Notes under the pieces: generated by a model
The model's input: only the letters and a program-made list of their open reading frames with translations
Database searches by the model: none
What the model was told of the DNA's origin: nothing
Shown: piece after piece, positions 5,236 to 12,818 of the stretch
Numbering within the stretch: the stretch's first letter is position 1
How the letters are laid out: every line of letters begins with the position of its first letter
Made by a program: the position numbers and the translations under genes
Source: a virus
DNA: 20,980 bases
Reading direction: 5' to 3' (one strand)
IMG/VR virus record: IMGVR_UViG_3300017917_000497
Span: 1 to 20,980 of that record

Positions 5236-7503
5236 ATGGTCGAACCAAGTGACAACCTTCAACTAGTTTTTGAAAAAGCTATTGATACCGCTAAAAAATT
5301 ACATCACGAATATCTAACAATTGAACACTTGTTGTTCGCAATGTTGCTAGAAGAAAGTTTTAGCAACTGCATTCAAGGTTTTGGCAAAGATCCAGAATCA
5401 TTGAGGAAAGAACTTGCAGACTTTTTACAGCATAAGTGCGGTGAAATCACTGTTGAAGATGTAGTTGTAAAACCTAAAAAGACACAAGCTGTCGAGCGTG
5501 TTCTAAATCGAGCATTTACCCAAGTATTGTTTAACGGACGTCAACGTATCGAACCAGCAGATGTCTTTATGGCCATGATGGGCGAAAAGCGTAGCTGGGC
5601 ACAGTTTTATATTTCTAAAGCGCAAATTGATAAAGAAAAATTTGCAGATTATCTTAACAACGCAACAGAAGAAAGTGAAGAAAGTTCTCCGCAAGATACG
5701 CAAGGAGAGCGGGCACTACAAGCCTTTACTTCTAACTTAAACGACATGGTTGTTAAAAAGAAAATCGACCCTGTCATTGGACGTATCGACGAACTAGAAA
5801 ATATTTCGCTTGCACTTGGTCGTCGTAGTAAAAACAACGTTATCCTGGTTGGAGATCCTGGCGTTGGTAAGACTGCTATTGCAGAAGGTCTTGCATTTAA
5901 TATTGTTAACGGATCTGTTCCAGACTTCTTAAAAGAATACAAGGTTTACAGTCTTGATATTAGTGCTATGCTTGCAGGTAGCAAATATCGCGGTGACTTT
6001 GAAGAACGTTTCAAACTAGTGTTGAAAGGTCTTTCTAAGAAAGGTAAGACTGTGTTGTTTGTAGATGAAGCACATATGATTAGCGGTGCCGGTTCTGCTA
6101 GCAACGGAGCTAACGACCTTGCCAACATGATGAAGCCTGCTCTTAGCAAAGGCAATATTAAAGTTATTGCATCTACTACATGGGAAGAATATCGTAAGCA
6201 CTTTGAAAAGGATCGTGCCTTGATGCGTCGTTTCCAACGCATTACTATCGACGAGCCTACACAAGAAATGTCTATTCAAATCCTTAAAGGTATTAAAAAA
6301 TACTACGAAGGATTCCATAATGTTAAAATTAGAGAAGACGCCATTCAAGCCGCAGTTAAGTTGTCTGTTAAGTATCAAACAGATAAAAAACTTCCAGACA
6401 AAGCTATTGACTTGATTGACTTGGCTTGCTCTCGTTTTAACTTGAAGATTGCCGGAGAACGTATAATCGGCGAGCGAGAAGTTCAATACGAACTTGCAAA
6501 GATGGTTCAGATGCCAGAAGAAAAAATCATGGAAACTGAATCTAGTAACTTAGCTACTTTGCAAGAAAACTTGGAAGAAGAAGTGTTTGGCCAAGATCTT
6601 GCTATTACAGAAATTGTAGATAAGATTATGGTTGCACAAGCAGGCTTAAAGTCTGAAAACAAACCAATTGGTAGCTTTGTGTTTATGGGTCCAACTGGTA
6701 CTGGTAAAACAGAAACTGCAAAAGCCCTTGCTAAGAACTTAGGTGTTAAACTTCTTCGATTTGATATGTCTGAATATCAAGAAAAGCACAGCATTTCTAA
6801 GTTAATCGGTAGTCCCCCAGGATACGTTGGCTTTGAAGAAAATGCTGGATTGCTTATTACTACTATTCAAGAAAGTCCTAACGCTGTATTGCTGTTTGAC
6901 GAAGTTGAAAAGTCACATCCGGATGTATCAACTGTACTATTGCAGATGATGGATAATGGTTTTATTACCGGATCTAACGGTAAGAAAGCAGATTGCCGAA
7001 ACTTAATTCTTATCCTGACAACTAACGCAGGCGCACAAGAAGCTGAGAAAAATGCAATTGGCTTTGGATCACAACAAAAAGATTACTCAGACAAAGACCT
7101 TAACAAGTTCTTTACACCAGAATTCCGTAACCGGTTGGATGGTATTATTACATTCAATAAGTTGGGCAAGGATACTATGGTTAAGATTGTTACAAAGTTC
7201 ATTGATGAGCTTCGTAGCCAAGTAAAAGAAAAGTCTATCAAGATTAAATTAGATAAAGAAAGTATTAATTGGCTAATTGCTAAAGGCTTTGATAACAAAA
7301 TGGGTGCCAGACCATTGCATCGCTTAATTGATAAAGAAATTAAGCGTCCGTTGGCTAAGATGATGTTGTTTGGTGAGCTAAAAAACGGTGGGACACTTTC
7401 TGTAACTACAGATGATGACAAACTAGTATTGATTGCCGCACCAAAAGAGCCAAAGGTACCATTGCTAACTGTTGAAGATACTATACTAGAAAATGGAGTA
7501 TAA
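5236..7503 (+). CDS. clpA: ClpA-type AAA+ unfoldase
   Basis: At 755 aa this is almost the length of E. coli ClpA (758). Residues 1-140 form the Clp N domain (KLHHEYLTIEHLLFAMLLEE). The first AAA+ module has Walker A GDPGVGKT (206-213) and Walker B with DEAH (277-280); the second has GPTGTGKT (485-492) and LLFDEVEKSH with D555/E556. There is no long coiled-coil middle domain, so it is ClpA rather than the disaggregase ClpB. Residues 608-610 are IGF, at the place of the IGL loop by which ClpA docks on ClpP. ClpA hexamers unfold proteins and feed them into ClpP; no clpP or clpS gene is in the window, so the host enzyme would be the partner. AGAGGAA at 5224-5230 is the ribosome binding site. The gene overlaps the next by 11 bases. 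Confidence 0.95.
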   Translation: MVEPSDNLQLVFEKAIDTAKKLHHEYLTIEHLLFAMLLEESFSNCIQGFGKDPESLRKELADFLQHKCGEITVEDVVVKPKKTQAVERVLNRAFTQVLFNGRQRIEPADVFMAMMGEKRSWAQFYISKAQIDKEKFADYLNNATEESEESSPQDTQGERALQAFTSNLNDMVVKKKIDPVIGRIDELENISLALGRRSKNNVILVGDPGVGKTAIAEGLAFNIVNGSVPDFLKEYKVYSLDISAMLAGSKYRGDFEERFKLVLKGLSKKGKTVLFVDEAHMISGAGSASNGANDLANMMKPALSKGNIKVIASTTWEEYRKHFEKDRALMRRFQRITIDEPTQEMSIQILKGIKKYYEGFHNVKIREDAIQAAVKLSVKYQTDKKLPDKAIDLIDLACSRFNLKIAGERIIGEREVQYELAKMVQMPEEKIMETESSNLATLQENLEEEVFGQDLAITEIVDKIMVAQAGLKSENKPIGSFVFMGPTGTGKTETAKALAKNLGVKLLRFDMSEYQEKHSISKLIGSPPGYVGFEENAGLLITTIQESPNAVLLFDEVEKSHPDVSTVLLQMMDNGFITGSNGKKADCRNLILILTTNAGAQEAEKNAIGFGSQQKDYSDKDLNKFFTPEFRNRLDGIITFNKLGKDTMVKIVTKFIDELRSQVKEKSIKIKLDKESINWLIAKGFDNKMGARPLHRLIDKEIKRPLAKMMLFGELKNGGTLSVTTDDDKLVLIAAPKEPKVPLLTVEDTILENGV

Positions 7504-8119
7504 GACTACTACAAGACTTTTCCGGGGCATATATCAATACAAAATTGTGTTGATATGTGCAGGTGCCGGTTGGTTTAGGAACGGGGACTGGGACAATGTT
7601 GCCACTCAGCTAAAGAAAGTTGATTTTGCAAGTAAAACCTATAACCCCGTCAACAAACTAATCAAAACACAGGAAGAGTTTGATTATGCTTCTAAATTAC
7701 TAGCAAAGATTTCTAAACTAAGCGATATCGATATTAGGGTTGAAAGCCCATACCTTAGCGTCTATACAAACACTAAATCTAATGTAGACGCATTGACTAA
7801 GTTAGATAAAGCCAAGGTGAAATACATATCTGTGCCTCCTGCCAACACAAATTTAGAAGAAGGCACAGTTATAATGCCCAAAGTAGACTTTGAATTTAAG
7901 GTAACTTTGAGCAAAAGCAACACAGAACATACTGCTTTTATCGACTGGGCAGAGTCTAACGACAAGGTTAAGCTAACAAAAAGCACTAAACGAGCACTAC
8001 AACGTCCACGCAGTTGGGGCGGTACACACTTCTATATAACGGGCGAAAAGAACCTGATGCTAGCCCGTTTACACCTGGGCTCTTGCATAGGAAAAGTAGA
8101 ACGCATTATCAAAGCGTAG
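7493..8119 (+). CDS. Unknown 208-aa protein coupled to clpA
   Basis: I do not recognise a named family. The protein begins MEYKTTTRLFRGIYQYKIVL, followed by ICAGAGWFRNGDWD, and its second half contains two beta-rich stretches and a basic C-terminus (KALQ-like helix RALQRPRSWGG, then THFYITGEKNLMLARLHLG). It has no signal peptide or membrane helix. The start lies within the last 11 bases of clpA, so translation is probably coupled and it may belong to the same functional unit, for example as an adaptor, but that is only suggested by the position. The N-terminal part resembles, from memory, proteins of unknown function in other T4-like phages. Confidence 0.75.
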   Translation: MEYKTTTRLFRGIYQYKIVLICAGAGWFRNGDWDNVATQLKKVDFASKTYNPVNKLIKTQEEFDYASKLLAKISKLSDIDIRVESPYLSVYTNTKSNVDALTKLDKAKVKYISVPPANTNLEEGTVIMPKVDFEFKVTLSKSNTEHTAFIDWAESNDKVKLTKSTKRALQRPRSWGGTHFYITGEKNLMLARLHLGSCIGKVERIIKA

Positions 8120-8136
8120 CACGTAAATAGCCAAAG

Positions 8137-8145
8137 CGATAAATA
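8137..8145 (+). promoter_or_regulatory. T4-like late promoter candidate (CGATAAATA)
   Basis: CGATAAATA contains the ATAAATA core of the T4 late -10 element (TATAAATA). It lies in the 71-base gap before a new run of genes, and the same 9-mer recurs at 12787-12795. Expected transcription start is near 8151, so the mRNA would begin just before a small hairpin. Confidence 0.55.
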
Positions 8146-8146
8146 C

Positions 8147-8178
8147 AATAACCGCAGATTTTTCTGCATTATTATTTT
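8147..8178 (+). terminator. Hairpin with T-run in the gap before the 123-aa gene
   Basis: GCAGA-TTTT-TCTGC (8154-8167), extended by AATAA (8147-8151) and TTATT (8169-8173) with small mismatches, is followed by TTTT (8175-8178). It could end transcripts from the clpA unit. Because a late promoter seems to fire just upstream, it may instead be a stabilising 5' hairpin of the late mRNA. The stem is short, so the terminator call is tentative. Confidence 0.4.
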
Positions 8179-8190
8179 ACGGGCTTAAAA

Positions 8191-8562
8191 ATGCGTATAC
8201 GTGAACTATTAGAGGGCAAAATCTTTAATGATTTAGATTTTGTTAAACAAACAGGCGATAAAAGAGAATTAGACTACGACCTCATCGAGGACTTAGTTTA
8301 TTTCATGAATAACGACGATGAGCTATATCGTCGAGAAGTGTACCCAGCTATTGTAAAGTGTTTGGTTGGATCTAAAACAAAAAAGATTCCAGAAGCTAGC
8401 ATCTTTCGCCCTGCTGTAGAAAAAAGTTACAAAATTTACCTTCAAAAGTTTCCTATCAGAGAGCTTCCTGAAAACTTAGATAACGAGTTACTATCTAAAG
8501 TTTGTAAAAAAATGCACGAGGAAGTTAAACAACACATTTCCGATGGCAAGTATAAGGATTAA
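8191..8562 (+). CDS. Unknown 123-aa protein with MRIRELLEG N-terminus
   Basis: A small, mostly helical, charged protein (YDLIEDLVYFMNNDDELYR near the middle, KVCKKMHEEVKQHISDGKYK at the end) without recognised domain. Its N-terminus MRIRELLE|G closely resembles the starts of the next two genes (MLLRELFA, MNLRELFAE) and the capsid-targeting peptides of T4 head-packaged proteins, with LLE a possible gp21-type cleavage site. It is the first gene after the late-promoter-like element and is followed by TAATAATG into the next gene, so it is part of the accessory block. No good Shine-Dalgarno sequence was seen. Confidence 0.75.
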   Translation: MRIRELLEGKIFNDLDFVKQTGDKRELDYDLIEDLVYFMNNDDELYRREVYPAIVKCLVGSKTKKIPEASIFRPAVEKSYKIYLQKFPIRELPENLDNELLSKVCKKMHEEVKQHISDGKYKD

Positions 8563-8564
8563 TA

Positions 8565-10412
8565 ATGTTACTTCGTGAATTATTTGCCAATCCTAAAAAA
8601 GTTCTCGCTGAAGGCGGAAACATCTGGCCAGAGTCTGAGCAATTCGATCAAATTATTGCTAGTAGACTGGCCTCAGAAACAAACAAGTACCTAGCAGGCG
8701 TCAATACTAAAGCACACTTGATAGGCAGTGCCGCAACACCGACACCCGGTAAAATGAGCGGTGACTTAGATGTTATGGTTGATTTAGACAACATCATGAC
8801 TATGATGAAAACTAACGAACCTAAACAGGCTAGAATTGGATTAGAACAATTTTTACAAAACCAAGGCTTACAAACTAAGAGAACAGGCGTAACAGTTCAC
8901 ATACTATTACCATTTGAAGATAGTTATTATCAAGTAGACATTAAAGCAGTTAAGAACGCAGAGCGTGTAAGTAAGTTCCACACACACAATATACCTGCTG
9001 GCAGTCCTTATAAAGGTGTCCACAAACAAATGATGATGAACGCATTAGCAACTAGTCAGGGTATGCTTTGGAGTCCAGACGAAGGTCTTTATGCTAGAGA
9101 TGACAAGGGTAAAAAAGCAAACTTGTTAAGCGATAACTTAGATGATATTGCAAAAGCCTTGCTTGGACAACATGCCAAAGCAGAAGATTTAGGAAGTGTT
9201 GAATCTATTCTTAATGCTATTCCAGATCCAACACGTAAACGAGAAATATTCGACCTAGCAAGCGGTGGGTCTAGTTGGCTTAAAGTTTCTGAAGGGTGGG
9301 AATTAAAAGAGGCTGCGCCAGCAGTAGGTCGTAAATATCAGCATATTGAAGATTTAGTTTTTACGAACGGGAGTAACGGCGGATTACATGCTGTCGAGCG
9401 TCTGCGTCAAATGGGCACACAAGGTGGCTCAATTGAATTAAAGTGGGACGGTAGCCCAGTAGTGTATTGGGGTAGAGACGAAAACGGAACATTTAGAATG
9501 TTTCCAAAAAATGCTTGGGACTATGTAAAGCGTGGCGCCATGCAAACAAAGAATGGCGTCTCAACAATGATGGATAGCCCTAAGGACATAGAAAACTTTG
9601 TTATGAACACTGGAGATGCCAGTGCTAGTAAAGAAAGAAAAGCATTTGCAAAAAGATTAGCTCAACTATGGCCTTACTTTGAAAAGATTAGTCCGCAGGT
9701 TGGATTTATAGAAGGCGGAATATTGTTTAGCCCAATCAAACCTGCTGTATTAAATCGTAAAACTAACGAGTGGGAATTTACTCCCAACATAACTACATTC
9801 CATATTTCAGCAGATACTGAGTTAGGACAGCGTATTAAAACTGCACACCTTATGGTTGCTGCCACTGGCTACTATAAAACTCTAGGCGGAGATGAAGAAA
9901 GGTTCCCCAATGCAGAAGAACTATCAACACCCGATGTTATAGTTCAAGGAACTACTTACGTAGAAGAAGCACCTGGCGCAGACGAAGAAGGACTAAATCA
10001 AGTTGCTAACTTTATCTCAACAAATGCTAATGTAATTGATAGCTTCTTAGCAGGACAGCCTGGATTAAGCAAGCCAGGTGATATACTTTACAAATTTTTC
10101 AACCAGAATTTACGTGTAGCAGGTACAAAAACTAAATTTGTAACTTGGGTTAAGGCTAACCTTAGTGCAGGACAAGCACAAAAAGTTTTAACACATCCAG
10201 GGTTAAATACAGTATTAGACGCTGTAGAAATGCTTACACAAGAAAAAATGAAGTTATTATCTGTATTAGGGCAAGGTACGCACGGTGGAATCAGACAAAC
10301 AAAACCAGAAGGTTATGCACAAGCACACCCTGGAGGAAAGTTTAAATATGATTTGCCTGGACAATTTGTCAAAGCTATAGATCAAGCTAACTGGGCTCCA
10401 AGGAAGGACTAA
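8565..10412 (+). CDS. Nucleotidyltransferase plus ligase-like fusion protein
   Basis: This 615-aa protein seems to join two catalytic modules. The N-terminal part has the Pol-beta-type nucleotidyltransferase signature: GS at 54-55, then GDLDVMVD with D67 and D69 as metal-binding acids, and a later YQVDIKAV that may supply the third acid. The second part has KWDG at 293-296, the KxDG motif whose Lys is adenylated in DNA/RNA ligases, followed by FIEGGILFSP (381-390) and FTPNITTFHI (405-414), which sit where the later ligase motifs would be. The N-terminus MLLRELFA...VLAE|G resembles a capsid-targeting peptide. The combination suggests nucleic-acid end modification or repair, but substrate and activity are unknown. 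It overlaps the next gene as TAATG. Confidence 0.7.
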   Translation: MLLRELFANPKKVLAEGGNIWPESEQFDQIIASRLASETNKYLAGVNTKAHLIGSAATPTPGKMSGDLDVMVDLDNIMTMMKTNEPKQARIGLEQFLQNQGLQTKRTGVTVHILLPFEDSYYQVDIKAVKNAERVSKFHTHNIPAGSPYKGVHKQMMMNALATSQGMLWSPDEGLYARDDKGKKANLLSDNLDDIAKALLGQHAKAEDLGSVESILNAIPDPTRKREIFDLASGGSSWLKVSEGWELKEAAPAVGRKYQHIEDLVFTNGSNGGLHAVERLRQMGTQGGSIELKWDGSPVVYWGRDENGTFRMFPKNAWDYVKRGAMQTKNGVSTMMDSPKDIENFVMNTGDASASKERKAFAKRLAQLWPYFEKISPQVGFIEGGILFSPIKPAVLNRKTNEWEFTPNITTFHISADTELGQRIKTAHLMVAATGYYKTLGGDEERFPNAEELSTPDVIVQGTTYVEEAPGADEEGLNQVANFISTNANVIDSFLAGQPGLSKPGDILYKFFNQNLRVAGTKTKFVTWVKANLSAGQAQKVLTHPGLNTVLDAVEMLTQEKMKLLSVLGQGTHGGIRQTKPEGYAQAHPGGKFKYDLPGQFVKAIDQANWAPRKD

Positions 10413-11482
10413 TGAATTTAAGAGAACTTTTTGCAGAAAATATCGAGCGTACAGGCGAGAGCAAAACAGCCGTCATCGGTTGGGGAAGAGGCATGGGTCA
10501 TAAGGGACACATGTACCTTGCTGATGCAGTCATTAGCGAAGCTAGAGATACAGATTCAGATCCATATTTTGTTGTAAGTCGTACAATGGGTAAAGACGAT
10601 CCTCTCACACCCGAAGAAAAATTGTATCTTTACAAAAAAGTATTCCCTAAAATGGCGCACATCTTCCATACAGCAAGCGAAGAGTTACCAGATTTAAATC
10701 GTGTTCTTAAACATTTAGGAAATCTTGGTTATACAGATGTAACAGTTGTTGTTGGTGCTGATCAAAAGCCGGCATTCCAGTATCTTGTTAAACCAGATAA
10801 GTCTGGAGTTGAGCCTTACAAACAGTTTGGCTTTGACTCTATGAGGGTTATCAGTCGACAAGAAACTAGCAGTAAGTTTGCAAACGTAGAAGGACCACGT
10901 GCTACACCAATGCGTGATATACTTAAAGATCCTTCTGCTGACGACGATAAGAAATTTGCGGCATGGCGAGATGCTATGAATCCTGAAATTAGCGACGACG
11001 AAGTACGTGACTTAATGAAAAAGGCGCATACAAGAATGTCCGATCCTTCGTTTGGTAAAAAGCCAAAGTCTGTAAAAGAAGCCAATGCATTAGCTAGGTC
11101 ATTGAGAGAAGGATCTTCAGGAAAAGTTGGCAAGGGCGGTACAAAAAATATCGACAAAGAAAAGAAGTCAGCCATGAAAAATGCAGTAACCATTCCTGGT
11201 TTAAACCAAAGTACTGGTAGTGCTTATAAAAATTATAGAATGAGTATAGCACTTGCAGGTGCTCCTACGTTTCCTACTAAAATTGAAGCAGACAACTGGA
11301 TTGGCGGAGATCCGTTAATCAGCTCATATACAGAAGAAGAATTTGAAATGGTGAAAGCAGCCGCGTTACAAGTCGGTGCTGGAACTATACAAAACTGGTC
11401 TGGTAATCGTAGTGAAGAAATGGCCGATGTTAATAAGACAAGTGCTGTAGCAAAGATTAAAAAGAACAAATACGGAGTTTAA
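10412..11482 (+). CDS. HxGH-type nucleotidyltransferase
   Basis: The 356-aa protein has an N-terminal Rossmann-type nucleotidyltransferase domain: TAVIGWGRGMGHKGHMYLAD with GHKGH at 29-33 in place of the family HxGH motif, then VVVGADQ and, further on, VEGPRATPMRDIL in the position of the (S/T)xxxR signature. This superfamily includes NMN adenylyltransferases and cytidylyltransferases, which transfer AMP or CMP to a phosphate. The C-terminal third is Lys-rich and of unknown function. The start MNLRELFAE|N is very like the T4 Alt leader MELITELFDE. It directly follows the nucleotidyltransferase-ligase gene (TAATG), so the two may act together. The substrate cannot be read from the sequence. 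Confidence 0.78.
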   Translation: MNLRELFAENIERTGESKTAVIGWGRGMGHKGHMYLADAVISEARDTDSDPYFVVSRTMGKDDPLTPEEKLYLYKKVFPKMAHIFHTASEELPDLNRVLKHLGNLGYTDVTVVVGADQKPAFQYLVKPDKSGVEPYKQFGFDSMRVISRQETSSKFANVEGPRATPMRDILKDPSADDDKKFAAWRDAMNPEISDDEVRDLMKKAHTRMSDPSFGKKPKSVKEANALARSLREGSSGKVGKGGTKNIDKEKKSAMKNAVTIPGLNQSTGSAYKNYRMSIALAGAPTFPTKIEADNWIGGDPLISSYTEEEFEMVKAAALQVGAGTIQNWSGNRSEEMADVNKTSAVAKIKKNKYGV

Positions 11483-11483
11483 A

Positions 11484-11924
11484 ATGGAGTTAACCAAATA
11501 TCACTTAGCTTTAAAAACAGCATTTGCTAGTGAATATGCCTTTTACTTAAAGGCACAAAACTTCCACTGGAACGTAGAAGGTAGATTATTTGCACAAGAC
11601 CACGAATTATTCGGTAAAATTTACGAAGAAGTTGGAAGCATTATTGACGACTTTGCAGAAAATTTACGTAAAGCTGGAACTTATGCGCCAGCAAGTTTCC
11701 ACAAGTTTAGTATGCTAAGTGCTATTGAGGACGAACAAGAAAACATTCCTGCAGAACAAATGTACGAAACATTATATCAGGATAGCGAAAAGTTAGCTAA
11801 CATTTTCCGCATTACGTTTGATATGGCAGAGCAAAACGACGATCACGGGTTAGCTGACTTTTTAGCAGGGCGTCAAGATGCTCACAAAAAACACAGCTGG
11901 ATGCTAAGATCAACATTAAAATGA
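11484..11924 (+). CDS. dps: Dps-like ferritin
   Basis: The 146-aa protein has the length and motifs of the Dps family: YLKAQNFHWNVEG, DHELFGKIYEEV and IIDDFAENLRKAG. Dps dodecamers oxidise and store iron and often bind DNA, protecting it from peroxide. By alignment in my head with E. coli Dps, H28, H40, D55 and E59 match ferroxidase ligands H51, H63, D78 and E82, but the position of D67 is G44. The missing Asp may weaken ferroxidase activity, or a neighbouring acid (E41, E48) may replace it. There is no Lys-rich DNA-binding tail. The start lies 1 base after the upstream stop, and the stop overlaps the next gene by ATGA. Dps in a phage could protect phage DNA in the cell or the virion. Confidence 0.9.
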   Translation: MELTKYHLALKTAFASEYAFYLKAQNFHWNVEGRLFAQDHELFGKIYEEVGSIIDDFAENLRKAGTYAPASFHKFSMLSAIEDEQENIPAEQMYETLYQDSEKLANIFRITFDMAEQNDDHGLADFLAGRQDAHKKHSWMLRSTLK

Positions 11925-12199
11925 AACAGTATAGAATTACCACAGAGCACATAAATCAAGATAGTGCCGATGACTGTTATCTTGCACCGGATGATCCTGT
12001 ACACGAGTTAAAGGCAATACAACATTTAGCAGGGTTAGGTTCTGATGCAAGATTACATGAGATGCGTGGTAGCAATATAAGTATTACTGGCAATGAAAAT
12101 TTACGCATTGAAAGAGAAAATAATATTAAACCAGGAACTCCTGAATGGTTTAAATTATGGTTTAGTTTACCCTACTTAACAGGGGAGAAAAAAATATGA
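11921..12199 (+). CDS. Unknown 92-aa protein
   Basis: A small acidic protein with no recognised domain. It starts MKQYRITTEHINQDSADDCY and ends with IKPGTPEWFKLWFSLPYLTG plus a basic tail. The C-terminal motif with its many aromatic residues looks conserved and recalls small proteins of marine T4-like phages, again only from memory. The gene overlaps its neighbours on both sides (ATGA), so it is translated together with the Dps gene and the next one. No signal peptide or membrane segment is present. Confidence 0.72.
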   Translation: MKQYRITTEHINQDSADDCYLAPDDPVHELKAIQHLAGLGSDARLHEMRGSNISITGNENLRIERENNIKPGTPEWFKLWFSLPYLTGEKKI

Positions 12200-12792
12200 A
12201 AATTGAAGACTTAGACGAAAATTGGCGCAGAAGAGGTTACAGTTACGGCTATAATCCTGAAAGAGATGCTGAGAGAGCATGGGATGCCGCTCAACGCAGT
12301 GAACAAGATTTTAGAAATCGAGAGCGTAATGCTGGTGTAGAACACGAAGATGACCCAGAATGGCAACGTCAACAACGTGAAAAGGATCGTGGACCTTGGT
12401 ATTTAAAAATCAACGGAAAGATTTATAAGCAAAAAGGTATCCCCAAGTCTTTTGATTGGAAAAGTGGTGCTACAAAGTACGGACTAGCTATTCTTAAAAA
12501 CAATCCAACTGCCAAAATTTTCTTAACTAAAAAGCCAGAAGACGATTTAGCAGAAACTGCTACTGCTGGTGCAACAAACGCATCTAACATAGGAACTGTA
12601 GATGCACCGCACATTAGTCCTGGAAAGGCCCGAGGTAAAAAGAGCTACACAGGAAGTCCTAGTACAGGATCGGGTACAAAAGCGCCTCCACAGCCTAAAG
12701 TAAAACAACCCAAAACTAAAGCAGGAACAGCCGTAAATGCCCTGGACATGAAGGGTGCTAGTTTGTTCGGTGGGCCAGCCATAAAACGATAA
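12196..12792 (+). CDS. Unknown 198-aa protein with WYLKINGK domain and Lys/Pro tail
   Basis: Three parts are visible: a charged N-terminal stretch rich in Arg, Asp and Glu (residues 1-65), a small domain (about 66-120) with GPWYLKINGKIYKQKGIPK and KIFLTKKPED, and a low-complexity tail rich in Lys, Pro, Ala, Gly and Ser. The central segment looks like a compact beta-rich module I associate with other marine phage proteins, but I cannot name it. The start MKIEDLDE|N could be a short capsid-targeting peptide. GGGGAG before the ATG is a good ribosome binding site, and ATGA overlap links it to the previous gene. The basic tail suggests nucleic-acid contact. Confidence 0.7.
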   Translation: MKIEDLDENWRRRGYSYGYNPERDAERAWDAAQRSEQDFRNRERNAGVEHEDDPEWQRQQREKDRGPWYLKINGKIYKQKGIPKSFDWKSGATKYGLAILKNNPTAKIFLTKKPEDDLAETATAGATNASNIGTVDAPHISPGKARGKKSYTGSPSTGSGTKAPPQPKVKQPKTKAGTAVNALDMKGASLFGGPAIKR

Positions 12793-12795
12793 ATA
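12787..12795 (+). promoter_or_regulatory. T4-like late promoter candidate (CGATAAATA), second copy
   Basis: The same 9-mer as at 8137-8145 lies between the stop of the 198-aa gene and the ATG at 12819. Transcription would start near 12801, leaving a leader of about 18 bases with CGGAG as ribosome binding site. Identical sequence and similar placement make a shared regulatory role likely. Confidence 0.55.
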
Positions 12796-12818
12796 TATAA
12801 AGATAACGGAGTTACAAC

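Noticed and set aside
6016-6486. Open frame of 156 codons on the minus strand inside clpA
   Set aside because: It lies wholly within a clear clpA reading frame, shows no domain, and no minus-strand promoter or ribosome binding site was seen.
5236-7503. ClpB disaggregase instead of ClpA
   Set aside because: The coiled-coil middle domain of ClpB is missing, the length fits ClpA, and an IGF loop is present.
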